Shown: in pieces, positions 35,124 to 44,104 of the stretch
Numbering within the stretch: position 1 is the stretch's first letter
Layout of the letters: each line of letters begins with the position of its first letter
Source: Sphaerochaeta halotolerans
GTDB taxonomy: Bacteria > Spirochaetota > Spirochaetia > Sphaerochaetales > Sphaerochaetaceae
Length of the DNA stretch: 64,000 bases
NCBI RefSeq assembly: GCF_003429665.1
Contig: NZ_QUWK01000003.1
Coordinates: 124,001-188,000, forward strand
Direction of reading: 5' to 3'
Notes under the pieces: model-generated
The model's database searches: none
Seen by the model: the letters and a program-made list of their open reading frames with translations, nothing else
What the model was told of the DNA's origin: nothing
Position numbers and translations under genes: made by a program

Positions 35124-36953
35124 ATGAACGTCGCAGATCTTACGCATTCTGGGCTCAAGCAGTGGATTCTGGATTTTGCAGAACTCACAACCCCTGAAGA
35201 AATCGTCATTGCCGATGGTAGTGCCGCCCAGTACGACGAATTGGTCGCACAGCAGATTGCTGGTGGCTATTGCGTACCCCTGAACCCTGAGAAGAGGCCT
35301 GGTAGTATTGCTTACAACTCAGACCCTTCTGATGTCGCACGCGTTGAGAACAGAACCTACATCGCAGCACAGAACAAGGAAGCAGCAGGGCCGACCAACA
35401 ACTGGATTGATCCAGTTGTCTTGAAAGAGACCATGACCGGTCTTTACCGCGGTTGCATGAAGGGACGTACCCTCTATGTTATTCCTTTCTCCATGGGTCC
35501 TGTTGGCTCCCCAATCGCTAAGATTGGAGTTGAGCTTACCGACAGTGCCTATGTTGTCATCAACATGATGATCATGACTCGTGTTGGTGCAAAGGTCCTA
35601 GAGGTGCTTGGAACCGATGGTGAATATGTCCCTTGCTACCACTCTGTAGGAAAGCCGCTTGCTGGTGGTGAGAGTGACAATGGTCAGTGGCCTTGTGCTC
35701 CCATCGAGCAGAAGTATATCTCCCACTTCCCAGAGACCCGCGAAATCTGGTCCTATGGTTCAGGTTACGGCGGGAACGCACTGCTCGGTAAAAAGTGTCT
35801 TGCACTTCGCATCGCCTCAGTATTGGCTCATGATGAAGGCTGGCTTGCAGAGCACATGCTTATCCTCAAGATAACCAGTCCTGAAGGCAAGAGCAAGTTT
35901 GTTGCAGGTGCTTTCCCCTCAGCTTGCGGAAAGACCAACTTGGCAATGCTTGTTCCGACCATCCCTGGTTGGAAGGTAGAGACCGTTGGCGATGACATCG
36001 CATGGATGAAGTATGGTTCTGACGGACAGCTTTATGCCATCAATCCAGAAGCTGGATTCTTCGGAGTTGCTCCAGGAACCTCCAATGATTCTAACTACAA
36101 TGCAATGGTAAGTGCATCCAAGAACAGCATTTTCACCAACTGTGCCCTCACCGAGGACAATGATGTTTGGTGGGAAGGTATTGGCTATGATGCTCCTGGC
36201 AAGTTGATCGACTGGCATGGTAATGAGTGGGTCCAGGACAAGGGAAACAAGGAGCAGAAGCCTGCTGCACATCCCAATGCCCGCTTCACCGCCCCTGCAG
36301 CCCAGTGCCCAAGTATTGCAAGTGAATGGGAAGACCCGAAGGGTGTGCCCATCAGTGCAATCCTCTTTGGTGGAAGAAGAGCCCATACCGTTCCTCTTGT
36401 TCACCAGAGCTACGACTGGAACCACGGCGTATTCCTCGGCTCCATCGTTGGGTCTGAGATCACTGCAGCGGCCCTCGACCTCAAGGTCGGTACCATCCGC
36501 CGTGATCCGTTTGCAATGCTTCCCTTCTGTGGATACAACATGGGAGATTACTTCCAGCACTGGATCAACGTTGGTAAGGCTGCAACGGACGAGAGCAAGC
36601 TTCCCAAGATCTTCTACGTCAACTGGTTCCGAAAGACCGAAGACGGCAAGTGGCTCTGGCCCGGTTTTGGTGAAAACAGCCGCGTCCTGAAGTGGGTCTT
36701 CGAAGCCTGTGACGGTACTGCGAAGTCAGTTGATACCCCGATCGGTATCATGCCTACAGCTGATGCAATCGACCTTCCTGAAGGCGTAAGCGAAGAAGAT
36801 ATGAGAGAGCTTCTCTCTGTCGATGTAGATGGTTGGCTCAGGGAAGTCGAAGACGTCCGTACCAATCACTACCCGAAGTTTGGTGATCATCTGCCAAAGG
36901 AACTTTCCTCTTTCCTCGACCAACTCGAGGCAAAATTGAAAGCTGCCCAGTAA
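35124..36953 (+). CDS. pckG: Phosphoenolpyruvate carboxykinase (GTP)
   Basis: 609 aa, full length. Interconverts oxaloacetate + GTP and PEP + CO2 + GDP, central to gluconeogenesis or anaplerotic fixation. The kinase P-loop [12 protein letters not shown] holds the reactive Cys; other motifs are [12 protein letters not shown] and the Mn-site region near WTDGD-equivalent [17 protein letters not shown] precedes the start. A strong terminator follows. Confidence 0.96.
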   Translation: MNVADLTHSGLKQWILDFAELTTPEEIVIADGSAAQYDELVAQQIAGGYCVPLNPEKRPGSIAYNSDPSDVARVENRTYIAAQNKEAAGPTNNWIDPVVLKETMTGLYRGCMKGRTLYVIPFSMGPVGSPIAKIGVELTDSAYVVINMMIMTRVGAKVLEVLGTDGEYVPCYHSVGKPLAGGESDNGQWPCAPIEQKYISHFPETREIWSYGSGYGGNALLGKKCLALRIASVLAHDEGWLAEHMLILKITSPEGKSKFVAGAFPSACGKTNLAMLVPTIPGWKVETVGDDIAWMKYGSDGQLYAINPEAGFFGVAPGTSNDSNYNAMVSASKNSIFTNCALTEDNDVWWEGIGYDAPGKLIDWHGNEWVQDKGNKEQKPAAHPNARFTAPAAQCPSIASEWEDPKGVPISAILFGGRRAHTVPLVHQSYDWNHGVFLGSIVGSEITAAALDLKVGTIRRDPFAMLPFCGYNMGDYFQHWINVGKAATDESKLPKIFYVNWFRKTEDGKWLWPGFGENSRVLKWVFEACDGTAKSVDTPIGIMPTADAIDLPEGVSEEDMRELLSVDVDGWLREVEDVRTNHYPKFGDHLPKELSSFLDQLEAKLKAAQ

Positions 36954-36980
36954 GCAGAAGATATAGCATTGTTTCAAATT

Positions 36981-37006
36981 GGCTCTTCCCCCGGGAAGAG
37001 CCTTTT
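36981..37006 (+). terminator. pckG terminator
   Basis: GGCTCTTCC-CCCG-GGAAGAGCC (9-bp stem) followed by TTTT, 27 nt after the pckG stop. Confidence 0.93.
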
Positions 37007-37010
37007 GATG

Positions 37011-37022
37011 TATACTGACCAC
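37011..37022 (+). promoter_or_regulatory. -10 box of the WYL regulator, leaderless geometry
   Basis: TATACT (37011-37016) then GACCAC and ATG 37023; a start 7 nt after the -10 coincides with the A of the ATG. The -35 position falls in the pckG terminator stem and is not conserved, so activation or weak expression is likely. Confidence 0.45.
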
Positions 37023-37976
37023 ATGAGCCAGCTCGAACGAATCGTATTCATCAACCGGAGTATTGAGGAGAATGGAGGCGTGAAGACCTCCCTCATTGAA
37101 CAAGAGTTCTCCATCTCACGGAGGCAAGTATTGAGGGACATCACCTACTTGCGTGAGCATCTTGGAGCTCCCATTGCATTTGACCGTTCCAGGAACTGGT
37201 ATCATTACCAGACTCCTTATACCCTTTTCTCCAACTCGAATGAGCGTATGTTGGTGCTCAACGCCATCGTGAAGAGTCTGGCCCAATCCCAAGGTATCAT
37301 GTCTGACCTGACGGAGATGATCAGTGAAGGCATTGATAGCGGAGTTGAGAAACACTACCGCTCCCTGAGCGATAAGATCATCTTCATTACCCCAGTACAG
37401 GACTGGCCTGACTATGAGGTTTTCAACAAGATCTGTTCAGCGATGAAGAGTGAAGAGCGGATGAGTATGCACTACAGGAATGCCTTGGGTGTGCATTCTC
37501 ATAGGCATATCGAACCCCTGCGGTTGGTCAACTATAGTGGAAGATGGTACTTGCTTGCCTTTGATATGCAGCACAGACAACTCAGGACTTTTCATCTCTC
37601 CAGGATCGAACAGCTTGCCCAGATAAGGGGAGACCGTATGAAGAGTAGGTTCTCTGACGAAGAGCTCGATGACTTCATTAACTCTGGGTATGGGATATTT
37701 ATGGGTAATGAGGTTACCTATGTCACCTTCCGCGTGTATGGATGGGCCATCCATACACTGAGCACCCAGAATTGGCATCCAGAGCAGAAGCAACGAATGG
37801 TACAAGAGGAGGACAAGGAAGCCCTAGAGGTCATCCTTCCTGTGTCCAACCTTCAGGAGATCCTCTCAACACTTCTCTCGTATGGACCTGATGCACGTCC
37901 TATCGCTCCCGAGGAGTTTGTTCTTCGCTACAAGCAGTCTGTTGCACAGATGTGGGAAGCCGCAAAAAAACTGTAG
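37023..37976 (+). CDS. WYL-domain (YafY-type) transcriptional regulator
   Basis: 317 aa: N-terminal HTH (SQLERIVFINRSIEENGG ... SISRRQVLRDITYLRE), a linker and a WYL domain (about 140-220; ALGVHSHRHIEPLRLVNYSG, RWYLLAFD). WYL domains sense ligands such as oligonucleotides and often control stress or defence genes; no target is evident beyond the small membrane protein downstream. ATG 37023 is chosen; a start at 37008 would lie within the terminator tail. Confidence 0.87.
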   Translation: MSQLERIVFINRSIEENGGVKTSLIEQEFSISRRQVLRDITYLREHLGAPIAFDRSRNWYHYQTPYTLFSNSNERMLVLNAIVKSLAQSQGIMSDLTEMISEGIDSGVEKHYRSLSDKIIFITPVQDWPDYEVFNKICSAMKSEERMSMHYRNALGVHSHRHIEPLRLVNYSGRWYLLAFDMQHRQLRTFHLSRIEQLAQIRGDRMKSRFSDEELDDFINSGYGIFMGNEVTYVTFRVYGWAIHTLSTQNWHPEQKQRMVQEEDKEALEVILPVSNLQEILSTLLSYGPDARPIAPEEFVLRYKQSVAQMWEAAKKL

Positions 37977-37995
37977 TGTGACATCAGATGTCACA
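37977..37995 (+). promoter_or_regulatory. 19-bp perfect palindrome with downstream -10
   Basis: TGTGACATC-A-GATGTCACA, immediately after the WYL-regulator stop. TATCCT (38006-38011) lies such that the palindrome covers the -35 region of a promoter for the small gene at 38036. The arms resemble TGTGA/TCACA of CRP-like sites, but the spacing (N9) is not that of CRP. Confidence 0.6.
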
Positions 37996-38035
37996 TAGTG
38001 TAGGGTATCCTGTTCACAGAAAGAGAGGATGACCC

Positions 38036-38191
38036 ATGAAACGAGAAAGAAATACATGTGCTGAATTGCCCGTTTGGTATGACCGGATGCTCTCCAACCC
38101 CTTGCTTTTGGTGGTAGGGATAATTGCTGTATTGCTTGCATCCCCACTGCTGTTCCTATACGGTGCATTGCTTCCTTTGTTCAGGAGATAA
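38036..38191 (+). CDS. Small membrane protein, 51 aa
   Basis: Short gene reading MKRERNTCAELPVWYDRM then a single hydrophobic helix (about residues 22-46) and a terminal FRR, with AGAGAGG upstream of ATG 38036. It sits between the WYL regulator and the NCS2 permease, behind the 19-bp palindrome. Family not recognised; topology suggests one helix, with basic residues at both ends. Confidence 0.55.
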   Translation: MKRERNTCAELPVWYDRMLSNPLLLVVGIIAVLLASPLLFLYGALLPLFRR

Positions 38192-38372
38192 GGCATAATG
38201 TTGTACTTCGGTGTTGATTTCCAAGATATTTTGCATAATCATACAGATTTACACTTCCCAAACTTTCCGTTTTCTCGATAGGATGGAGAGACTTCCTGCA
38301 AGTCATCATCCCCTCAGTCTGTAAACAACACCCATAGTGCGTTTTCTGTGTGCAGACCCAAGGAGCTTTCTG
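38192..38372 (+). promoter_or_regulatory. Leader region of the uracil permease
   Basis: 181 bp without a credible gene. It ends with AAGGAG before ATG 38373. CAGTCTG (38312-38318) and a later CAGAC could pair, but no clear riboswitch or terminator was recognised. Confidence 0.35.
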
Positions 38373-39656
38373 ATGGCAAATCAACCATCCAACGCCATGA
38401 AGTATGGTCCGGCCGACAAACCACCGATGGGACAATGGATTCCCCTGAGTGTCCAGCATGTCTTCGCAATGTTCGGTGCGGCCATTCTCGTCCCGATCCT
38501 TACCGGTCTCAGTCCGAGTACTGCCCTCTTTACCGCAGGTACCGGTACACTGATCTACATCCTGATCACCGGGGCAAAGGTCCCAGCGTTCCTTGGTTCC
38601 TCGTTTGCATTCATCCCGGCCCTGGTTGCAATCAGCAGTGCCTATGGGGTTCCCTATGCAATGGGTGGAGCAGTGGTCTCCGGCCTCTTTTATATGCTGG
38701 TGGCTTTCATCATCAAGAGAAGTGGACACAACTGGCTGAACAAGGCTCTCCCTCCTGTAGTCATCGGATCAGTCATCGTGGTCATTGGTTTGAACTTGGC
38801 ACCTACTGCCATGGGCATGGCAATGTATGACGGAAGTGGTGAATACAGTCTCTATTTCTTGTTGATCGCGACCGTTACCCTCTCCTTGACCATTGTTGCG
38901 AATATATTTGGCAAGGGGTTCTTCAGTATCATTCCTATTCTGATCGGGTTGTTTGGTGGTTACTTCTTTGCACTGGCCATCGGCCTGATTTTCCCCCAGT
39001 ATGCCTTGATCGATTTTGCAGCAATCAAGGAAGCTGCTTGGTTCGGTCTTCCCACCTTCACCTTGCCAAAGTTCAATATTGTTGCAGCCATCACCTTTAT
39101 CATGGTCTCCCTTGCAACCATCTGTGAACACCTTGGCGATACACTTACGATCAGCAAGGTGGTAGGAAAGGATTTCTACAAGGATCCAGGTTTGCACAGG
39201 ACCATCGCCGGTGATGGAATAGCAACACTTTGGGCATCCTTGTGGGGAGGGCCGCCCAACACAACCTATGGTGAGAATATCGGGGTGCTTGCGCTCACTC
39301 GTGTGTACAGTGTGTATGTAACCGGTGGTGCAGCTGTTGTGGCAATTTTCCTTTCGTTCTTCCCGAAGTTTGGCGCATTGATCCAGACGATCCCCAACCC
39401 AGTACTTGGTGGTATCTCCATGTTGCTCTTCGGTACCATCGCCTCAAGCGGTTTGCGTACCCTGGTCGATGCTGGTGTCAACTATGAAGACAAGCGCAAT
39501 CTGACGATCAGCAGTGTGATACTGGTAATCGGAATCGGTGGCGGTATGCTTTCCTTTGCCATGGGAGAGAACCTGGAGTTCACCCTGGCTGGAGTTGCAC
39601 TTGCCACCCTGATCGGCATCCTGCTCAACATCTTCCTCCCAAAGGAAATTGCATAA
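38373..39656 (+). CDS. NCS2-family uracil/xanthine permease (UraA-like)
   Basis: 427 aa, about 14 hydrophobic segments. The NCS2 substrate-site motifs TICEHLGDTLTIS and WGGPPNTTYGENIGV are typical of uracil permeases. AAGGAG lies 8 nt before ATG 38373 (MANQPSN). The 12-residue upstream extension has no SD. A bidirectional stem-loop separates it from the convergent alcohol dehydrogenase. Confidence 0.9.
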   Translation: MANQPSNAMKYGPADKPPMGQWIPLSVQHVFAMFGAAILVPILTGLSPSTALFTAGTGTLIYILITGAKVPAFLGSSFAFIPALVAISSAYGVPYAMGGAVVSGLFYMLVAFIIKRSGHNWLNKALPPVVIGSVIVVIGLNLAPTAMGMAMYDGSGEYSLYFLLIATVTLSLTIVANIFGKGFFSIIPILIGLFGGYFFALAIGLIFPQYALIDFAAIKEAAWFGLPTFTLPKFNIVAAITFIMVSLATICEHLGDTLTISKVVGKDFYKDPGLHRTIAGDGIATLWASLWGGPPNTTYGENIGVLALTRVYSVYVTGGAAVVAIFLSFFPKFGALIQTIPNPVLGGISMLLFGTIASSGLRTLVDAGVNYEDKRNLTISSVILVIGIGGGMLSFAMGENLEFTLAGVALATLIGILLNIFLPKEIA

Positions 39657-39668
39657 GCAGCATAAGGA

Positions 39669-39692
39669 GAGAGCCACCTTGCGGTGGCTCTC
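39669..39692. terminator. Shared stem-loop between convergent genes
   Basis: GAGAGCCACC-TTGC-GGTGGCTCTC, a perfect 10-bp stem in the 60-bp convergent gap. Neither side has a long T run. Confidence 0.65.
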
Positions 39693-39716
39693 AGTGTATG
39701 TCCTACAAAGAACGTC

Positions 39717-40871
39717 CTATTTGACTTCTGTTCCATAATAGGCCGCTTCATACAGCATCTGTACATCAGCTGCAGTAGGAGTCCCCGGATTGGTCAAGGT
39801 GCAGGGATCTTCAAACGCATTTTGGCTCATTCTCTGCAAGACTTCCTTGAACTTCTCCTCGTTGAAGTCAACCTCACTGCAATCCCTGAAGCAGGAAGGG
39901 ATATCCATCTTTTGGTTCATCTCCTTGATTGCCTGTGCAAGGTCGGCAACACCGAGTATCTTCTCAGCATATGCGTACTTGTCAGTGAACTTCCTGTTGT
40001 AGGCAATTACATAGGGGAGAAGAATGGCATTTGCCAATCCGTGGGTTACCCCAAATTCCCCGCCAATCTTGTGAGCCATGGAGTGAACCAAGCCAAGGGA
40101 TGCATTGGTGAAGGCCATGCCTGCCAAGGCTGATGCCTCGTGCATTGCCTCTCTGGCTTTCAGGTTCTTCGGTTCGTGGTAAGCGACTGGAAGATGTTCA
40201 AGGACCATCTTGATAGCCTGGATGGCATAAGGATCGGTAAATGCGGTTGCTGCGGTAGAGACCACTGCCTCTGTTGCATGGCACATGACATCCATGCCGG
40301 TATTGGCTGTGATGTGCTTCGGCATGGTCATGGGCAGTGATGGGTCGAGGATGGCGATATCTGGGACCATGTCGGCAGCAACGATCGGATACTTGATGTG
40401 CTTCTTTGTATCGGTGATAACCGAGAACGCAGTGATCTCACTTGCAGTTCCACTGGTTGAGGGGATTGCAATGAATTTTGCCTTGTTTCGAAGGGAGGGC
40501 ATGCTTCCCGGCTGGATGATATCCTCGAAGGCAAGCTCAGGGTGTTCATAGAAGCACCACATGACTTTTGCCGCATCAAGTGCTGATCCGCCTCCGATCG
40601 CGACAATCCAATCAGGGGAGAAGTCAAGCATTGCCTTGGCGCCCTTTTGTACTGTTTCCACGGATGGGTTCGGTTCAACACCGTCGATCAGGATGGAATC
40701 GATGCCTGCTTTCTTCAGGAGGGATTCAGCCTGGTCCAGGAAGCCGAAACGCTTCATTGAACTGCCGCCTGTCACGATAGCTGCTTTCTTGCCCTGAAGC
40801 TGGGCAAGTTTATCAAGGGAACCTTCTCCATAGTAGATGGTTCTGGGAATGGAAAAACTCATAACGCTCAT
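39717..40871 (-). CDS. Iron-containing alcohol dehydrogenase
   Basis: 384-aa group III NAD(P)-dependent alcohol dehydrogenase. The nucleotide site is IGGGSALDAAK; metal-ligand histidines are in SMAHKIGGEFGVTHG. It interconverts alcohols and aldehydes in fermentation; whether the substrate is ethanol, butanol or 1,3-propanediol cannot be told. AAGGAGT precedes ATG 40871. Confidence 0.92.
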   Translation of the reverse strand: MSVMSFSIPRTIYYGEGSLDKLAQLQGKKAAIVTGGSSMKRFGFLDQAESLLKKAGIDSILIDGVEPNPSVETVQKGAKAMLDFSPDWIVAIGGGSALDAAKVMWCFYEHPELAFEDIIQPGSMPSLRNKAKFIAIPSTSGTASEITAFSVITDTKKHIKYPIVAADMVPDIAILDPSLPMTMPKHITANTGMDVMCHATEAVVSTAATAFTDPYAIQAIKMVLEHLPVAYHEPKNLKAREAMHEASALAGMAFTNASLGLVHSMAHKIGGEFGVTHGLANAILLPYVIAYNRKFTDKYAYAEKILGVADLAQAIKEMNQKMDIPSCFRDCSEVDFNEEKFKEVLQRMSQNAFEDPCTLTNPGTPTAADVQMLYEAAYYGTEVK

Positions 40872-41168
40872 AATTGTTGACTCCTTAGGTGAATCTGTTT
40901 GTCTATAAGATATCGATATTATTTTATCTTGTTAAGGGGTTTTATAAAAATAGTGAAAGAATTTCAAAAAAATCAATTTCATAACGTTATTAGTTCAAAA
41001 TATAATTACAAAAAGAATATTAAATAGCATAAATAAGAAAATATATACAATTAATATTACTTAATAGAATATAAATATACTTTTACGAGTAACAAGGAAA
41101 GTAATTATACATCTGTCAAACATTTTCGCTGCAAGCGGTATGAATAGGTTCTCTATTCTCTCAGTATT
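40872..41168. other. AT-rich divergent intergenic region
   Basis: About 300 bp with very high A+T between the alcohol dehydrogenase and RNase D-like genes. It contains the palindrome-like GATATCGATATTA near 40907-40919 and must hold the alcohol dehydrogenase promoter, but no gene or clear RNA was recognised. Confidence 0.4.
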
Positions 41169-41177
41169 TGGTATGCT
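41169..41177 (+). promoter_or_regulatory. Extended -10 of the RNase D-like gene, leaderless geometry
   Basis: TG-G-TATGCT (41169-41177) with 8 nt to ATG 41186. The -35 position reads TTCTCT. No SD precedes the ATG; predicted leader is 0-2 nt. Confidence 0.5.
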
Positions 41178-41185
41178 TTCACCCT

Positions 41186-42073
41186 ATGCTTAATTATACC
41201 ATCGTTGATTCTGATTCTGCCTTAGCGGAGCTGCGTACCTCATGGAGAGACCGTGGCCTTGTATCGGTTGCCATGGATTTTGAAGGGGAGTTCAACCTGC
41301 ATATCTATGGAGAACATCTTTGTCTTATCCAACTTTTTGATGGAAATTCATATTACATGGTAGATCCTTTCACCATTTCCAAGGAATCCTTGAAGGAGTT
41401 TTTGGAAGATGCTTCACTCGAAAAAGTGATGTTTGACTGTGCCAGTGATTCCGCCTTGGTGAGAAAGCAATATGGGATCATCATGGAAGGTGTGTATGAC
41501 ATCAGGGTTCCAGCATTAGCGCTGGGGTATACAGGGAATCTCAGTGGGTTGGTGGAGCGCTATCTTCCTGAAATTCCAAAACAGCCGATGTCAAACAAGA
41601 AGAAGAACCAGATGACCAATTGGCTTAAGCGTCCCCTGAGGCCAGAGCAGATCCAATATGCATTGAGTGATGTGGAACATCTGTTTGCACTGAAAGAGAT
41701 TCTCATTGCAGCAATTGCTGAGAAGGGGTTGCAAGCAAAAGTAGCCGAGCAAATGCAGGTAGTGGGTAAGAGCAAAGGTCCTGATAAACCAGGCTGGGCC
41801 AAGTTTTCTTCCTGGAAATACCTGTCAAAGGACGAGAAGGTATTTCTTAAGCACTTCTTTCTTGCTCGTGATGGTCTTGCAAGAAAGTACAATGTTCCTG
41901 CAGTGCGAATTCTGGAGAAGCCCCTGTTGCTACAGATGGCGAAGAATGTACCTGCCTCAGACATCGATTTTCATATCTATTGTGGAAAGTGTGCACCCAG
42001 GAAGCTCGATGAGTTGGTGGAGACACTGAAGAAAGCTAAACAGGATGCGCTTATTGAACTTGGCCGAGCCTAA
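41186..42073 (+). CDS. RNase D-like 3'-5' exonuclease with HRDC domain
   Basis: 295 aa. DEDDy exonuclease domain (about residues 20-190) with DFEGEF, the Asp in MFDCASDSA and the Y...D pair in YALSDVEHL; C-terminal HRDC-like region (about 215-285). Likely trims tRNA or other structured RNA 3' ends. Start ATG 41186 (MLNYTIV). It overlaps the convergent PanE-like gene by 23 bp at the 3' ends. Confidence 0.88.
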   Translation: MLNYTIVDSDSALAELRTSWRDRGLVSVAMDFEGEFNLHIYGEHLCLIQLFDGNSYYMVDPFTISKESLKEFLEDASLEKVMFDCASDSALVRKQYGIIMEGVYDIRVPALALGYTGNLSGLVERYLPEIPKQPMSNKKKNQMTNWLKRPLRPEQIQYALSDVEHLFALKEILIAAIAEKGLQAKVAEQMQVVGKSKGPDKPGWAKFSSWKYLSKDEKVFLKHFFLARDGLARKYNVPAVRILEKPLLLQMAKNVPASDIDFHIYCGKCAPRKLDELVETLKKAKQDALIELGRA

Positions 42074-42974
42074 GGCTAATATTCTCTCTTGCTTCAACCA
42101 AGGCTGAGAGTACTTCACAGGTGGGGGTAGGGATTCCATGAACCTTTCCCAGTTTGATCACCGTCCCGCTGAACCACTGGTTTTCTGTTTTTCTCCCAGC
42201 ATCCATGTCTTGGCACATGGATGTTTTGCCTGCAAATCCAAGAGAGGTCACGATTCGATGATTCTCCTCGATGAGAGAAGCAGGGAGCAGAACCCCCTCC
42301 GCCTTGGCGACCGACTGCACTTCCTTGCACACCTTCTGTGCGAGATTCCATACAGGGTCTTGGTCTAGGTCACCATAGGTTGCAGAGAGCAATCCGCTCA
42401 AGGTGTTGTACGCGGTGTTGAGCATAAACTTGTTCCACAGCTCACGTTCAATATTCTCCGGTACGAGGTAGGAAATACCTGCTCTGTCAAACAGGGCTGA
42501 AATCTCCTTCACCCGTTCTGTTTTTTCATTGTTCTTTTCACCGAATACAATCCTGCCTTCCTTGGTATAGGTAATGCGATTGCCAATGTGTGTGGAATTC
42601 AGTCCTACGGCAAAACTATAGAGTACTTTCTCTTTTCCAAAAGCCTTGGAGAGTTCCCGTTCGCTTTCAATTCCATTGAGCAGGGAGAGGATGGCAGTTT
42701 CAGGGCCGACCACCGGTTGCAGCATGGAAATAGCATCCGTTAGGTGATGGTTCTTGGTGGCAAGGATAATAAGATCGGCTACTGGAGCTTCTTTGCTTGT
42801 ACAGTACTGAAAGGGAGCTATCTGGTCATTGAGGTATATACCTTCCTGTGTATACCGTTTCTTCCTTTCTTCATCAACGAGGAAACAAACATGTTCCTTT
42901 CCTAACAGATTGTGTAATCGTAAACCATAGAGAGCTCCAACAGCTCCACAGCCAAGAATTGCAATATGCTTCAT
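42051..42974 (-). CDS. Ketopantoate reductase-family protein
   Basis: 307-aa ApbA/PanE-type NADPH oxidoreductase. Rossmann start ILGCGAVGALYGLRL, catalytic Lys in ELWNKFMLNTAYNTLSG. It could make pantoate for CoA or act on another 2-oxo acid; several PanE-like proteins are misassigned. ATGA overlap with the upstream M20 gene shows an operon. Confidence 0.85.
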   Translation of the reverse strand: MKHIAILGCGAVGALYGLRLHNLLGKEHVCFLVDEERKKRYTQEGIYLNDQIAPFQYCTSKEAPVADLIILATKNHHLTDAISMLQPVVGPETAILSLLNGIESERELSKAFGKEKVLYSFAVGLNSTHIGNRITYTKEGRIVFGEKNNEKTERVKEISALFDRAGISYLVPENIERELWNKFMLNTAYNTLSGLLSATYGDLDQDPVWNLAQKVCKEVQSVAKAEGVLLPASLIEENHRIVTSLGFAGKTSMCQDMDAGRKTENQWFSGTVIKLGKVHGIPTPTCEVLSALVEARENISLRLGQVQ

Positions 42975-44041
42975 AACGTTATCAACTCCAATATCAAGGA
43001 GAACAGGTTCTCCAGTTCTTTTTTAGGGATGTATTCATTCTTCGTATGAGGTTCCTCATATCCTGAGGTGCAGGCGAGGGTTTCGATACCCATCTTGTTT
43101 AAGACATTTGCATCACTGCCCCCAAGGGTGGATTCCAATCCAAAGGGTAGTGCAACTTTCTCACAAGCCTGTTTAAAGTATTTCAATACTGCTGCATCTT
43201 CCCCATGGTGGTAGGCCTCATACTGATGTTCATGGGTAATATCGACGCTTCCGCCATAAGCCTTGGCCGCGCTCTCCATTGCATCAATCATGCTAGCGGA
43301 TTGTGCTTTCAGTTTTGAAGGATCGAGGCTTCTTGCTTCAAAGATCAGTGTGGCGGTATCACAAACAATATTCTTTGCCCCTGGGGCAATGAATGAACCG
43401 ACATTTGCTGTTGTTTCCTCATCAACACGAAGCAATTTCATTGCATTCACAGCTTGGCTTGCCATCTGAATGGCGCTGATGCCATTCTCTGGCTTGAACC
43501 CGGCGTGTGCTCCCTTTCCGTGAAATATTGCTTCAATTTTATCCTGTGATGGAGCGGCACTAACCGCCCCTCCCACCGGCCCTGATGCATCGAACGTGAA
43601 TCCATAGGAAACAGAAGCAAGCTTACCCACATCAATGCTTCTAGCTCCAACCAATCCCAATTCCTCACTTCTGGTGAAGAGCACAACGATGGACGGATGG
43701 TCGGCCTCATTCTGTTTTATGGTATCCAGAGCGACCAGAATTGCAGCAAGGGCTGCCTTGTCATCTGCACCGAGGGCGGTGGTTCCGTCACTCCTGAGTA
43801 TGGCACCATCTTCAACAACTCTTGCGCCACGGGCAAGATCGACCGTATCCATGTGTGCGTTGAGCAATATGGTTTTGTCTTTCCCTGGCAGGAATCCGTA
43901 CAGGTTTCCTCCATCATCATATTCCGTGTGGAGTCCTGCCTGAAGCAACGCAGTTTCCAAGAAGAGAGCTATCTGGTCTTCCTCATAGGAGACTGAGTCG
44001 AGTGATACGAGTTGAGAAAATGTATCAAGAAGATTTTGCAT
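42971..44041 (-). CDS. M20-family metallopeptidase
   Basis: 356 aa from ATG 44041 (MQNLLDTF). Two-zinc hydrolase: LNAHMDTVD (His-x-Asp), GADDKAALA, and the catalytic Glu pair in TRSEELGLVGARS; a dimerisation domain lies in the middle. Closest in look to PepT-like tripeptidases or deacylases. No SD before ATG 44041; an extended -10 (TGG-TATAGT) ends 6 nt upstream, so the transcript is probably leaderless. An alternative start 14 codons upstream precedes that -10. Confidence 0.88.
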   Translation of the reverse strand: MQNLLDTFSQLVSLDSVSYEEDQIALFLETALLQAGLHTEYDDGGNLYGFLPGKDKTILLNAHMDTVDLARGARVVEDGAILRSDGTTALGADDKAALAAILVALDTIKQNEADHPSIVVLFTRSEELGLVGARSIDVGKLASVSYGFTFDASGPVGGAVSAAPSQDKIEAIFHGKGAHAGFKPENGISAIQMASQAVNAMKLLRVDEETTANVGSFIAPGAKNIVCDTATLIFEARSLDPSKLKAQSASMIDAMESAAKAYGGSVDITHEHQYEAYHHGEDAAVLKYFKQACEKVALPFGLESTLGGSDANVLNKMGIETLACTSGYEEPHTKNEYIPKKELENLFSLILELITL

Positions 44042-44047
44042 GTATTG

Positions 44048-44098
44048 ACTATACCACAGGCAAAAAGGCTTTGACCACACCATCTTGTGCGTTATAGT
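44048..44098. promoter_or_regulatory. Divergent back-to-back leaderless promoters
   Basis: Minus: TGG-TATAGT (-10 at 44053-44048), 6 nt, ATG 44041. Plus: TTGACC (44071-44076), 16 bp, TATAGT (44093-44098), 6 nt, ATG 44105. The whole intergenic region is 63 bp and contains no SD for either gene. Confidence 0.65.
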
Positions 44099-44104
44099 TG
44101 AACC

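Noticed and set aside
35919-36560. 213-codon open frame antisense to pckG
   Set aside because: It lies wholly opposite the best conserved part of pckG, shows low-complexity composition and no domain.
37977-37995. Canonical CRP site
   Set aside because: The half-sites TGTGA/TCACA are present but separated by 9 nt instead of 6, so it is reported only as an unassigned palindrome.
40872-41168. Replication origin or centromere-like AT-rich region
   Set aside because: No DnaA-box cluster or iterons are visible and neighbouring genes are not replication genes; simple AT-rich promoter DNA is enough.
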